In this document: in pieces, positions 8,564 through 16,875 of the stretch
Layout of the letters: the number at the start of each line of letters is the position of its first letter
Position numbering within the stretch: position 1 is the first letter of the stretch
Origin: CAZMVY01 sp964653435
GTDB lineage: Bacteria; Planctomycetota; Phycisphaerae; UBA1845; PWPN01
NCBI GenBank assembly: GCA_964653435.1
Contig: CAZZFA010000025.1
Coordinates: 1-56,857, forward strand
Direction: 5' to 3'
Length of the DNA stretch: 56,857 nucleotides
The notes under the pieces: model-generated
Told to the model about the DNA's origin: nothing
The model's input: only the letters and a program-made list of their open reading frames with translations
The model's database searches: none
Position numbers and translations under genes: made by a program

Positions 8564-10043
8564 GCCAGTACGTGCCGCTTTTGTAGCCGCAGCGTCTGCA
8601 CCGTCGTCAGGATGCGCTCCGCGAATCGGCACCCAGCCTCGCTGTGGTTGCCGAAGCTGATCTTCCGCCACAGTACCGCGGGGCGCAGCGTCCGCTCCGC
8701 GCGGTTGTTCGTCGGCTCGACCCCCTCGACCCGCGCGAACGTCCACACCGCCGGGTAGACCTCCAGAAGGTTCCGGCAGAACCGCGCCGCCTTCGGCACC
8801 GGGCACGAGAGCCCCGCCTCCAACGCCTCATGAAGCTCGATGCATACCGGTCCCAGGGCCGCCTGCAGCCCGGGCCGGTCCAACACCCCCTCGCGGAAAT
8901 CCCTCCACAAGGCGAAGACCTTCTTGACGGCCTCCAAGCCCGCCCGCCCGATTGCCTCCGCCTCGCCGCCCCAGTCCACCCACTTCTGGAAATCCCGCTT
9001 CAGGTGCGCCCAGCAGAGCTGCCGCCACGCCAGTTCAACGATCTTGTACGCCCCCCAGCGATCCGATGACAGAACGCCCTGGATGTCGCTGCCCAACAAT
9101 TGTCGCAGCGCATCGCGCCCACGCCCGGCGCAGATCTTGAAGAACGCCACGCGGTTCGTGACCGCCAGCCACAACCAGCAGAGCTTGCCGGCCAACGCCC
9201 AACCGGTCTCGTCCGCGTTCTTCACCGGGGCTTCTCGCACCGCCTGCTCGGCTTGCTCGTACGGCTCGGCCAGCGCCGCGCCGACCTCTTGTTCGACGTT
9301 CGAGACGCTCCCCAGCGACAACGGCACGCCGAAGAGCGTCTCGGCAATCTCCTCCACCGTCCGCTTGCTGTCGTGGCAACAGCCGCTCAGATAGGCCAGC
9401 GTCGCCGCCAGATTCGGGCCGAAGGCGTGAGCCAGAACCTCCGCAGGGATCGTCGCCCATGTCACGTGGCCGCAGGCGGGGCACGTGCGGGCGTGGCCCT
9501 GATGCTCCGTGATGATCGCGAGAACTTCAGGCAGTTCGGCCACCTGGTGCCACGTTGGCTCCGGGTCGGCAGGCCCCGCCTTCTCGGGCAACGCGGCCTG
9601 GCATCGCTCGCACCGCTGCGGCACGTGGGCGACCACACGGTTCACGCGCTCCGGCGGCAGGCGAAAGCGATGGTGTCCGGGATGCCCCGGTTGCCCGCCG
9701 GGCTTGCGTCCTGTGGGCGGCTTCGACGGACTCTTCGGCGCCGACGGCGGGTTGGCCGAAGGCGGAAGCGACGAGTTGCCGGACTGCGTGTTGAGCCGCG
9801 CGCGGAGTTCGCGGACTTCGGCTTCAAGTTGAGCAATCCGGGCCCGAAGCTGCTCAACTTGGGCCTGCAACAGCGTCACCAGCTTGGCGAACTGGGCACA
9901 TTGGGGGCAACCAGGGGCAGGTGACGGCAAGGGCTCGCCCATAAGCTTCTTATCAGACGATGATTCCGAAAGCCGACAGAATAGCCAAGAATCTCGTGAA
10001 ATTCTCCTTGCGTTTTTGAAGGGGGGGGTAGACTACCGGCAGA
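8486..10043 (-). mobile_element. IS66-family element, single-transposase (ISBst12-like) type
   Basis: The element holds one transposase gene on the minus strand. The left edge is placed at ~8486, where IS3 orfA similarity stops. The right edge is unseen because an assembly gap starts at 10044. The two outer ends (AACCGTTCAGACCCC at the left; GGGGTAGACTACCGG at the right) are only loosely inverted, so the terminal repeats are not confirmed and no target duplication can be shown. The absence of tnpA and tnpB partners fits the ISBst12-like branch of IS66. Confidence 0.6.
8491..9942 (-). CDS. IS66-family transposase
   Basis: A full-length transposase of 483 residues. It begins with a coiled coil (residues ~22-52, LLQAQVEQLRARIAQLEAEV), followed by a proline-rich linker with GRKPGGQPGHPGH, a zinc-finger-like segment (CERCQ and CPACGH), then the DDE catalytic core with DETGW, SSDRWGAY and the glutamate of NNRAERTLRP. 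All of these are usual for IS66 TnpC-type transposases, and the length is normal, so it may be active. It is transcribed against the flanking genes. Its stop codon is only a few bases from the edge of the interrupted IS3 orfA. Confidence 0.95.
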   Translation of the reverse strand: MGEPLPSPAPGCPQCAQFAKLVTLLQAQVEQLRARIAQLEAEVRELRARLNTQSGNSSLPPSANPPSAPKSPSKPPTGRKPGGQPGHPGHHRFRLPPERVNRVVAHVPQRCERCQAALPEKAGPADPEPTWHQVAELPEVLAIITEHQGHARTCPACGHVTWATIPAEVLAHAFGPNLAATLAYLSGCCHDSKRTVEEIAETLFGVPLSLGSVSNVEQEVGAALAEPYEQAEQAVREAPVKNADETGWALAGKLCWLWLAVTNRVAFFKICAGRGRDALRQLLGSDIQGVLSSDRWGAYKIVELAWRQLCWAHLKRDFQKWVDWGGEAEAIGRAGLEAVKKVFALWRDFREGVLDRPGLQAALGPVCIELHEALEAGLSCPVPKAARFCRNLLEVYPAVWTFARVEGVEPTNNRAERTLRPAVLWRKISFGNHSEAGCRFAERILTTVQTLRLQKRHVLAYLREALIAHRTGQPAPTLVTTGV

Positions 10044-10087
10044 NNNNNNNNNNNNNNNNNNNNNNNNNNNNNNNNNNNNNNNNNNNN
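10044..10087. other. Assembly gap (44 N)
   Basis: Forty-four undetermined bases lie right at the outer end of the IS66 element, which is typical of an assembly break at a multicopy insertion sequence. The true length and content are unknown. The missing half of the IS3 element and the promoter of the next gene may lie here. Confidence 0.95.
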
Positions 10088-10114
10088 GGTTACCTTATCT
10101 GTAAGGAGAAACCC

Positions 10115-12574
10115 ATGAACAAGCGAGTGGTGTATGGAACCGTTGTCGTTCTCGCCGCGATGGCGGCGGCCGCGCCCTTCGTAGCGGCGGCGGACATCAC
10201 GTATACGTGGGCGCGACAGAACACGCCGTTGCACGTCCACGCCCCCGCCATGACCTGCTGGGGAGGCAAGCTGTACCTCCTGGGCGGCGACAAGGGCAAC
10301 GGCAACTATACCACCGAGGTCTGGCGCTACGATCCCAGCGCGGCTGCCGGCTCCGAGTGGCAGAAACTGGTCGGCGTGCTTCCCTATGCCGGACATAATC
10401 CATTCGGCCAGATCACGACGGCGGGCAATCAGATCATCCTGGGGCGAATCAATGATCATCACCTCGGGGGAAGGAACAAGGTTATCGAATACAACGCCGA
10501 TGGTGCCACCGACGGCGTCGAGACCGCTGCCTATCCCTACTCCGATATCTGGTCGCTGAACCTGAACACGTCGTTGGACGGCAGGGTCTACTCCTTTGGC
10601 GGCTACGCGGGGGGCGTGATCGACAAGATCTTCAAGTACGACCCCGGCGCCAACACTCTAACGGAACTCACCGCGAAGCTGTCGGTTGCGAGAGTGGTCA
10701 TGGCGTCAGTCTCTTTGCCGGACGGCAGGATCGTACTCTTCAGCGGCGGCGGCTATAGCGCGGGCAAGAAGCGGGTCGAGGTCTTCGATTGTGCGACCGA
10801 ACAACTCACGAGCCTTGGGGACATCATGCCTGATCCCATTGTTCCCCCCGACGGACTGGAGAGCAAGGTCGTGGGCTGGAAGGCGAGCTGCGCAGGCCAG
10901 GAGACGGTCTTCGTGGCTCCGTTGTGGCACAACATAGCGTCGCTGCCACCCAATCGGCCTGTCTACAGGTTCGACCCCGCCACACATGGCTTCACGCAGG
11001 CCGCGTTCTCCCTTCCGAGCTTCGCCGAGCTTCCGTACGCCGGAGGCTTCGCCCATGATCCGACGACGCAGAAGATCTATGTGCACGAGATGGTGAACGC
11101 AGCCGGCGGAACCGTGGACACCTACCTCTGGGTCGGAACGCCGAGCGTGTCGCCGAGCCTTCTCGGCGGTGAGGTGCTGCTGCGGATCACCGGCGGCACG
11201 TTGAACGGGACGGCCCTTACTCCCGGTAATCTGGCCGGCCAGACGATTACGGTGAAGGCCGGCCAGCGCATCACGGGCACCGTCAACATCAGCGTGTGGC
11301 GTGGGATCAACCCGGGATCAGTCTTCCCGGTCATCTGGACGCCGACGTGGGGCGGCGTACCGCAGGCGATCTACCGGCAGTTGGCCGCGAACGTCGAGGC
11401 AAGTGGCAGCGCGGCCAGCCCGATCGAGACGAAGTTTGCCGTCAAAATCGACCTGACCGCGCCGAGCGAGGGCGGCACCGAGTTCCTCGTGTTCGACACG
11501 GCCGGCGAGGTCGGCTCGGACCATGTGGCGGCCCTGTCGCACTGGGAGGATCCGACCACCCACTGGGGCGACACGTATGCGCCGAGCCCCAACCCGCACC
11601 CGGACTGGGGGACGCAGATCGACCTGGCCACCCTCACCGACAATCAGTACGAAGGAATGATCACGAACGGGTACCTCAGCACCTGGTGGCGAAACAAGCT
11701 CGGCCAGTACATCGAGCTGGGCGACCACACCGGCGGCTCGACGCATGCCGGCGACGCCGTCCGCGTGGTCGTCCGCGGCAAGCCTAAGCTCGTCGGCCAC
11801 TGGGACTTCCAGGAGGGCCTCGGCTCTACGCTTGCCACGGACCGCAGCGGGAACGGACGTCATGGAACCCTTGTCGGGATGGAACCCGCCGAGGACTGGG
11901 TCGAGGTTACTGACGCCGGCCTTCGCCCGTCGCCTGAGTTGGCAAGGAACTGGTCGCTCAGACTCCTGCCGACTCGGAGCGCCTGCGTGGACCTTGGTGT
12001 GTTCAACGTGCCCGAGCACACCGGCACGCTGGCGATGTGGCTCAAGCCGGCCCCGTTCACGACGGGCAACCACTATCACGTGTTCACGAAGGCGTTCGAC
12101 GGCCAAAGCGTAAGCGGCTTCGCGTGCTACTTCCGCATCTACCAGGACGGCCGCATGGATTGGGGCAGCGGCCTGGAGGTCAACGAGCAGCGGATCACCC
12201 CGCCCGGCGTCGTGGAGACCGGGAAGTGGCAGCACCTGGCCGTGACGTGGTCCGCCGATGAGACGATCTTCTACAAGAACGGTGTGGCGGTCGCCAGGCA
12301 GGGCGGCCTGCGAATCCCGCAGCATGCGACGATGCCTGTTGCCCTGGCCAGGTGGGGCGCCCTGTTCTATCCCGAAGTCGCCTACAAGGGCGACATGGAT
12401 GAGGTCCGGCTCTACTCCGGGGCGCTGTCAGCCCGGGAGATTCGCGACCTCGCGGGCAACGCCCCGGCACCCGATTTCGACGGCGATGGCGATGTGGACC
12501 TGTCGGACTTCCTGGTGTTCCAGGGCTGTTTCAACGGGCCGAACCAGCCGCCGACCAGCGGTTGTGGCCAGTGA
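10115..12574 (+). CDS. Secreted Kelch/LamG protein with dockerin-like tail
   Basis: An 819-residue exported protein. ATG 10115 is preceded by TAAGGAG and opens a signal peptide (residues 1-26, ending VAAA). Residues ~40-340 contain Kelch-type beta-propeller repeats (for example GGKLYLLGGDKGNGNYTTEV and DGRVYSFGGYAGG). Residues ~560-776 form a LamG/concanavalin-like domain (LVGHWDFQEGLGSTLATD, MDEVRLYSGALSAREI). The C-terminus (783-819) has one DFDGDGDVDLSDFLVFQGCF repeat like the tails of the 1606-residue protein. It is probably an extracellular adhesin or glycan-binding protein; no catalytic site was recognised. The reading frame happens to stay open back through the N gap into the IS66 end, but that extension is not real. 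Confidence 0.82.
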   Translation: MNKRVVYGTVVVLAAMAAAAPFVAAADITYTWARQNTPLHVHAPAMTCWGGKLYLLGGDKGNGNYTTEVWRYDPSAAAGSEWQKLVGVLPYAGHNPFGQITTAGNQIILGRINDHHLGGRNKVIEYNADGATDGVETAAYPYSDIWSLNLNTSLDGRVYSFGGYAGGVIDKIFKYDPGANTLTELTAKLSVARVVMASVSLPDGRIVLFSGGGYSAGKKRVEVFDCATEQLTSLGDIMPDPIVPPDGLESKVVGWKASCAGQETVFVAPLWHNIASLPPNRPVYRFDPATHGFTQAAFSLPSFAELPYAGGFAHDPTTQKIYVHEMVNAAGGTVDTYLWVGTPSVSPSLLGGEVLLRITGGTLNGTALTPGNLAGQTITVKAGQRITGTVNISVWRGINPGSVFPVIWTPTWGGVPQAIYRQLAANVEASGSAASPIETKFAVKIDLTAPSEGGTEFLVFDTAGEVGSDHVAALSHWEDPTTHWGDTYAPSPNPHPDWGTQIDLATLTDNQYEGMITNGYLSTWWRNKLGQYIELGDHTGGSTHAGDAVRVVVRGKPKLVGHWDFQEGLGSTLATDRSGNGRHGTLVGMEPAEDWVEVTDAGLRPSPELARNWSLRLLPTRSACVDLGVFNVPEHTGTLAMWLKPAPFTTGNHYHVFTKAFDGQSVSGFACYFRIYQDGRMDWGSGLEVNEQRITPPGVVETGKWQHLAVTWSADETIFYKNGVAVARQGGLRIPQHATMPVALARWGALFYPEVAYKGDMDEVRLYSGALSAREIRDLAGNAPAPDFDGDGDVDLSDFLVFQGCFNGPNQPPTSGCGQ

Positions 12575-12606
12575 AACAAGTTGTTGCGGGGCACCGTGCT
12601 CCGATG

Positions 12607-12640
12607 CGGGCCGCCTGCGAATCGACGCGGGCGGCCCGTT
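12607..12640 (+). terminator. Possible terminator after the Kelch/LamG gene
   Basis: CGGGCCGCC (12607-12615) pairs with GGCGGCCCG (12630-12638) around a 14-base loop, followed by only two T. The position, 33 bases past the stop, supports a terminator, but the short T-run makes it weak. Confidence 0.4.
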
Positions 12641-12651
12641 ATCGGGTGACC

Positions 12652-14523
12652 ATGAAGTGTAAGATAGAAGTGACGCGTGCGGACTGCACGCGAGGCCGCC
12701 GTGCCGATCATGGCCAAACGAGGCGCGTACATCGTTTTCTGCACAGCGATCCGAACATCGTGCGGACGGTGCAGTACATCACCGGTTCGGCGTGCCCGAA
12801 TCACGTCGTCGCCGTCACGGAACCCGTGGATGCCCTGCTCGAGGTTCTGATCCGACCCGTGGATATCGTCGTGATGGGTGAGTCGCTTGTGTGGCCGAGC
12901 AATGCGAAGACGGCAATAAAGTGGCGGAGGATCGGATCGCGGCTGCGCAGCCGGGGCCTGGACGAAAGCCTGCTGCCGCCCGGATGCGGGTGCGGCGGGA
13001 CCACGCTCTCGGAGCGCATCTACCTCATCGATCCCGAGATCCTCTCGTTCCGGTTCACCGGGCATGACCCGGAAGTACTTCCGCGGGGGCGGCTCGTGGG
13101 CGACATACCGATGCCGTGCACGATGCCGACGCTCGAAGGCTTCTTCGGTTCGCCCGATCTGAGAGTCCTCCTCCGGACGAAGGACTGGGTGGGCCTTCGG
13201 CGCAGCCAGCCAGCCATCCAGTTCTACCCGACGCTGGAAGACGGCCATCCCCGCAGCGCCCCGCCCCGGTTCCGACACCTGGGGTCCAAGTACGGTCTGG
13301 CGGTTACGCTGATTCTGTCGATCCGGGATTACGACCCGACGCCCACGGCCAGCTACCTGGAATGGCTTCTGCGCCTGCGGAAGAAGCGGACGCTTCCGCC
13401 CTTCAAGGATCGTCACGTCGTCTGGCAGCTGCTCGCACGCTTCGACGAACTCAAGAGCGTCCCGGCCTTCACCGGGCCGCGGGACATCCATGCCTACGAC
13501 ACGGTGGACGAGCTCGCGGGCGTCGTCGGGAACGCCCGGCGGATCGCGTCGAAGGCGGCGATCGTCCGACGGAACCGGCGCACCGGCGAGAAGCTCTTCG
13601 CGACGGCCGGCCCGTGGACGGCGATCTCGATCACCGGGCGCGAGGCCGCGGCTGGTCTGCTGCACGACACGCCCTGGTGCGTCAGGAATCCGCGCCATTT
13701 CGAGTCGTACGGCATCGGCCCCCACAGCCCGCTCTTCCTGCTCCTGCACGACGCCGTGAGATACTTCCTCTTCCACAACGCCAGCGGGCAGTTCAGGGAT
13801 GCGGACAATCAGCCGGTCGGCGCGGCGGAAGGGCAGTGCCGGCGCAAGCTCCCGGCGATCGCGGCGCTCCGCGAGGTCTTCCAGGAGATCCGCCGGGTGT
13901 TGGATCGGCTGGGCATGCCGATCGAGCCGCACGGGAAGGAGACCCGCCTGCCGTACCTGTTGAGCCGGACCGACGAGGAGCTGGCGGCAGACAACCGCGT
14001 TCATTCCGACGCCGGCGAGGCATCGCACGCCTCGTCGTCGGGAGAGCCGGGAACCGTCGATGTCGGCGGCGGCGGACGCATTCCGAACGCATGGGGCGCC
14101 GGCCGGCCCAGGGCGGGCGAATCCCCGAGCATCGCGGCTTCCCGCGCAAACTCGGCAAATCCGCAGGCATCGGTGGTTGAGAGGAACCTGACGCCTGCTT
14201 CGACGCCGACGGACGAGTTGCTGTTGGCCGACTGGCTGGGGCAGTGGCGGCGGGTCGCGACGGACTGCGGTCGCGTCGACCGGCGGCTCGTCACGCGCTG
14301 GGCCCGCGCCGCCTACCGGGACGCCTGGTTCACGCCACCCGACACGTTTCTCGTGGCCGAGAGCCCCGTGACCGCCGCGATCACGTGTACCCTGCTGAGG
14401 CAGAACGCGCGACGTTACCGGAGCCCCAGGGGCGGACGGTCCACGAATGGCGGCCCAGGCCGTCGAAACCCGACAACCACTGGTTCGACTGCCTGGTCGG
14501 CTGCGCGGTCGCGGCCTCGATGA
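12652..14523 (+). CDS. Unrecognised large protein, probably phage-derived
   Basis: I do not recognise this gene as a whole. Codon use (G/C at third positions) and sequence texture support this strand and frame from ~12700 to ~14180. Around 13655-13820 the product has LLHDTPWCVRNP, then YGIGPHSPLFLLLHD and SGQFRDADNQPV. That pattern (a WC pair, a Y...GPL strand, a Q/F...D..D.P end) is like a domain often seen in phage hypothetical proteins. The final part (14215-14400, DWLGQWRRVATDCG through AAYRDAWFTPPDTFLVAESP) looks like a different, degenerate domain, loosely like DUF6745. The last ~40 residues run out of frame over a terminase remnant. No RBS marks the start; ATG 12652 is the best guess. 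Function unknown. Confidence 0.5.
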   Translation: MKCKIEVTRADCTRGRRADHGQTRRVHRFLHSDPNIVRTVQYITGSACPNHVVAVTEPVDALLEVLIRPVDIVVMGESLVWPSNAKTAIKWRRIGSRLRSRGLDESLLPPGCGCGGTTLSERIYLIDPEILSFRFTGHDPEVLPRGRLVGDIPMPCTMPTLEGFFGSPDLRVLLRTKDWVGLRRSQPAIQFYPTLEDGHPRSAPPRFRHLGSKYGLAVTLILSIRDYDPTPTASYLEWLLRLRKKRTLPPFKDRHVVWQLLARFDELKSVPAFTGPRDIHAYDTVDELAGVVGNARRIASKAAIVRRNRRTGEKLFATAGPWTAISITGREAAAGLLHDTPWCVRNPRHFESYGIGPHSPLFLLLHDAVRYFLFHNASGQFRDADNQPVGAAEGQCRRKLPAIAALREVFQEIRRVLDRLGMPIEPHGKETRLPYLLSRTDEELAADNRVHSDAGEASHASSSGEPGTVDVGGGGRIPNAWGAGRPRAGESPSIAASRANSANPQASVVERNLTPASTPTDELLLADWLGQWRRVATDCGRVDRRLVTRWARAAYRDAWFTPPDTFLVAESPVTAAITCTLLRQNARRYRSPRGGRSTNGGPGRRNPTTTGSTAWSAARSRPR

Positions 14524-14549
14524 TTGGCGTGAAGATGCCCCGGGGATGA
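14433..14549 (+). pseudogene. C-terminal remnant of a phage terminase large subunit (GpA-like)
   Basis: In a frame different from the preceding gene, about 38 residues read RTVHEWRPRPSKPDNHWFDC followed by LVGCAVAASMIGVKMPRG. The KPDNHWFDCLVG...AA segment resembles the extreme C-terminus of GpA-type terminase large subunits. Nothing upstream in this frame looks like the rest of a terminase, so this is a tail fragment left by deletion or recombination. A small zinc-ribbon gene follows. Confidence 0.5.
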
Positions 14550-14606
14550 CGCAGCCGCGCGACGGCGGAAGCGATACACGCAGGAAGACCCGAGGAGGCA
14601 GCCAGT

Positions 14607-15068
14607 ATGACAACCGACAGCACACGGAAGCGCTGGCCAGCGACGGAAGACGCCAAGGGAGTGGTCTGTCCCAAGTGCGGATGCGCCCACCTGCCGGTGC
14701 TCAACGCCCGGCGCTCGATGGGCCGGATCCTCCGCTACCGCCAGTGCCGGCACTGCGGCCGGCGGGTGTTCGCACAGGTGAGGGGTGAGCCGGTGGCCTC
14801 CCTCGCACCCGTCGCCCGTCACCGCGTCGGCCGCATCGACCTCACGCAACGACCCTCACGCAACCAGCCGTTCGCGCGTACCGCGCATCCATCGGCGCCA
14901 CTCGTCGTAGGTCGCGAGTGGCTGAACTGCCCGGCCCAACAGCAGCCACCTCAAACAGAGATCATCGTCGATCACAAGCCGACGCCTCGCTCAGAAAGAA
15001 GTCAAAAGCCACGCAGCTCGTTGCCCACGATTTCGGACACCGCGTTCGGAGCGCGATACCGAAGGTAG
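14607..15068 (+). CDS. Small zinc-ribbon protein, phage-associated
   Basis: ATG 14607 has a strong AGGAGG about ten bases upstream. The first ~60 residues form a compact zinc ribbon: CPKCGC, then the basic stretch ARRSMGRILRYRQ, then CRHCGRR. Short zinc ribbons of this shape sit beside terminase genes in planctomycete prophages as far as I recall, which fits the remnant upstream. From ~14790 to the stop the sequence has no recognisable features and may be run-on into non-coding or decayed DNA, so the native protein may have been shorter. A role in binding nucleic acid is likely from the fold type only. Confidence 0.55.
   Translation: MTTDSTRKRWPATEDAKGVVCPKCGCAHLPVLNARRSMGRILRYRQCRHCGRRVFAQVRGEPVASLAPVARHRVGRIDLTQRPSRNQPFARTAHPSAPLVVGREWLNCPAQQQPPQTEIIVDHKPTPRSERSQKPRSSLPTISDTAFGARYRR
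14856..14975 (-). pseudogene. Possible short remnant gene
   Basis: On the minus strand a 39-residue frame starting at GTG 14975 contains LRWLLLGRAVQPLATYDEW and then RRWMRGTRERLVA. This reads like real protein more than the plus-strand run-on over the same bases does. It has no clear RBS and is preceded by a stop, so it is probably a fragment of a phage or accessory gene. Confidence 0.25.
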
Positions 15069-15115
15069 CGGGCCTCAGGGTTCCCTACGCCGTAGCAACG
15101 CTTGTCGCTTTCTTC

Positions 15116-16171
15116 TCACCCGGCCGCTTCGGCCGCCGCCTCGCGGGCACGGCGTTTCTCGATCAGACGAGCCGCGAGCAGGCCCCCTTCGAAAAGCGTA
15201 CACATGGGCACCAGCAGGAGCATCATCGTCCCGGGGTCCGGCGACGGGGTGACGATCGATGAGGCGATGGCCATCACAAACCACACCATCCGCCGCGACT
15301 TGGCCATTTGTGCCGCGCTGAAGATGCCGACCGTCGCCAGGAACGCCACAACCACGGGAACCTGGAAGCCGATTCCGAAGGCGGCGGCCATTTCCAGCGT
15401 CAACTGGATCGTCTCCCGCAGCGTCCAGTTCGGGCGGATCGTGTTCTGCCGTTCCGCGGACCGGGACGCGAGCACCCGCGTCTCGTTGCCGACACGGATG
15501 CGGATCTCGTGCGTCTCCCGGTCCAGCCACATGGCACCGCTGGGCGGGTCGACGGGGTCGTGGTCGAGCGTCGGGATGCTCGACGTCAGAATCGGCTGCG
15601 TCGTAACGGACGAGGCGGCGATCGGGGCAATCCGCGGGATCAGGCGATCGCCGAAGATACTCGCGGGATCGAACGCCGGCACCGCCTCCATGAAGCCGAT
15701 CAGAAAGAACAGCATCATCGGCATCACGACGAACAGGAAGAACAGCGCGCCCGTCATGAACAGCACAATCGAGACCGGAATGAACTGCTGAACGAACCGT
15801 CGTTCCCGCTTGTAGAGCCCCGCCGCCACGAACGCCCAGATCTGATAGAGACCCCAGGGCGCCGACAGGATGAAGCCGATCAGGATCGACACCTTGAGGG
15901 TCGTCATGAACGGCTCCAACGGATCCAGGGCCACCAGCTCCGGCGCAAGACCCTTGCGGCGGAGGACCGAGAAGGTCGGCCCGAGGAGAATCTGCATCAA
16001 ACGGTCGCGCCAGTAGAAGCAGACGCCTGCTCCGACGGCCAGCCCGATCAGCAGCTTGATGAGGCGCGAACGAAGCTCCTCCAGATGCTCGCCGAGCGTC
16101 ATGCGAACCTCGTCAGGGTCGATCTCACGACGCTGCGGGAGGAATCGTCGTAGGTTCAAGGTTGCCGGCAT
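15116..16171 (-). CDS. tatC: Sec-independent protein translocase TatC with a large periplasmic insertion
   Basis: TatC is the multi-spanning core of the twin-arginine translocase and binds Tat signal peptides. The N-terminal motif EVRMTLGEHLEELRSRLIK and six expected membrane spans (for example LLIGLAVGAGVCFYW, ILIGFILSAPWGLYQIWAFV, VVWF/VMAIASSIVTPSPDP near the end) identify it. At 351 residues it is about 100 longer than usual. The extra part lies in the periplasmic loop after FLIGFMEAVPAF and includes LDRETHEIRIRVGNETRVL. ATG 16171 is preferred; an upstream in-frame start gives an arginine-rich non-TatC extension. No tatA or tatB is nearby. A Tat-type signal occurs in the metallophosphoesterase at 18508. 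Confidence 0.92.
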   Translation of the reverse strand: MPATLNLRRFLPQRREIDPDEVRMTLGEHLEELRSRLIKLLIGLAVGAGVCFYWRDRLMQILLGPTFSVLRRKGLAPELVALDPLEPFMTTLKVSILIGFILSAPWGLYQIWAFVAAGLYKRERRFVQQFIPVSIVLFMTGALFFLFVVMPMMLFFLIGFMEAVPAFDPASIFGDRLIPRIAPIAASSVTTQPILTSSIPTLDHDPVDPPSGAMWLDRETHEIRIRVGNETRVLASRSAERQNTIRPNWTLRETIQLTLEMAAAFGIGFQVPVVVAFLATVGIFSAAQMAKSRRMVWFVMAIASSIVTPSPDPGTMMLLLVPMCTLFEGGLLAARLIEKRRAREAAAEAAG

Positions 16172-16386
16172 GAACGGGAGGCTTCGCTGTTTCTCCAAAG
16201 TCCTCAGGGCTCGGAGCCTGCGGGGCCGGCGACGGTGGCAACCGATGCCCTGGCGGGAGCCCGCCACAAACCGACGGGCATTCTACGACGTAATCCGGTC
16301 TTCGTCAAAACGACCGTGAGCGCCGGCCAGCCATTGGCACGATCAGGGCGGCGTGAATAGAATACCGAGTTGAAGGAGATAGCCCA

Positions 16387-16875
16387 ATGCCTCAACGCAT
16401 TGTCGGACAGTTGGTTGTAACCGATCAGCGATTCGCGATCGTGGCGAGCCGATTCAACGAGTTCATCACGTCGCGGCTGGTTGCCGGGGCCGTCGATACC
16501 CTCATCCGGCACGGCTGTCGGGACGACAGGATCACGGAGGTCTGGGTTCCCGGTTCGTGGGAGCTCCCGTTGACCGCCAAGATGCTGGCGTCCAGCGGCA
16601 CCTACGACGCGGTGATCTGTCTGGGATGTGTCATGCGGGGCGACACGCCCCACTTCGAGTACGTCGCCGGCGAAGCGGCGAAGGGGCTCGCCGTCGCATC
16701 GCTGGAAACCGGCGTCCCCATCGTTTTCGGCGTGCTGACGACCGACACGCTGGACCAGGCCGTCGAGCGGGCCGGAACGAAGGCCGGCAACAAGGGCTCC
16801 GACGCCGCCATGACCGCGATCGAGATGTCCAACCTGCTGCCGCAACTGCACGCGGGCAAGAAGAGCGCGAAGTGA
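16387..16875 (+). CDS. ribH: 6,7-dimethyl-8-ribityllumazine synthase
   Basis: RibH condenses the pyrimidine intermediate with 3,4-dihydroxy-2-butanone 4-phosphate in riboflavin synthesis. The protein has 162 residues, the family's normal length, with VASRFNEFITSRL at the substrate loop, GSWELPLTAKML, CLGCVMRGDTPHFEYV (phosphate site and the histidine) and FGVLTTDTLDQAVERAG. A GAAGGAG site precedes ATG 16387. Its stop overlaps the start of nusB (GTGA), the common ribH-nusB arrangement, so the two are translated together. Confidence 0.97.
   Translation: MPQRIVGQLVVTDQRFAIVASRFNEFITSRLVAGAVDTLIRHGCRDDRITEVWVPGSWELPLTAKMLASSGTYDAVICLGCVMRGDTPHFEYVAGEAAKGLAVASLETGVPIVFGVLTTDTLDQAVERAGTKAGNKGSDAAMTAIEMSNLLPQLHAGKKSAK

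Noticed and set aside
9884..10114. In-frame N-terminal extension of the Kelch/LamG protein back into the IS66 end
   Set aside because: It crosses the assembly gap and gives no signal peptide; ATG 10115 has a strong RBS and a proper signal sequence.
12412..14625. Long minus-strand frame over the phage-derived gene
   Set aside because: The plus-strand frame has better codon texture and recognisable motifs; the minus product is low-complexity.
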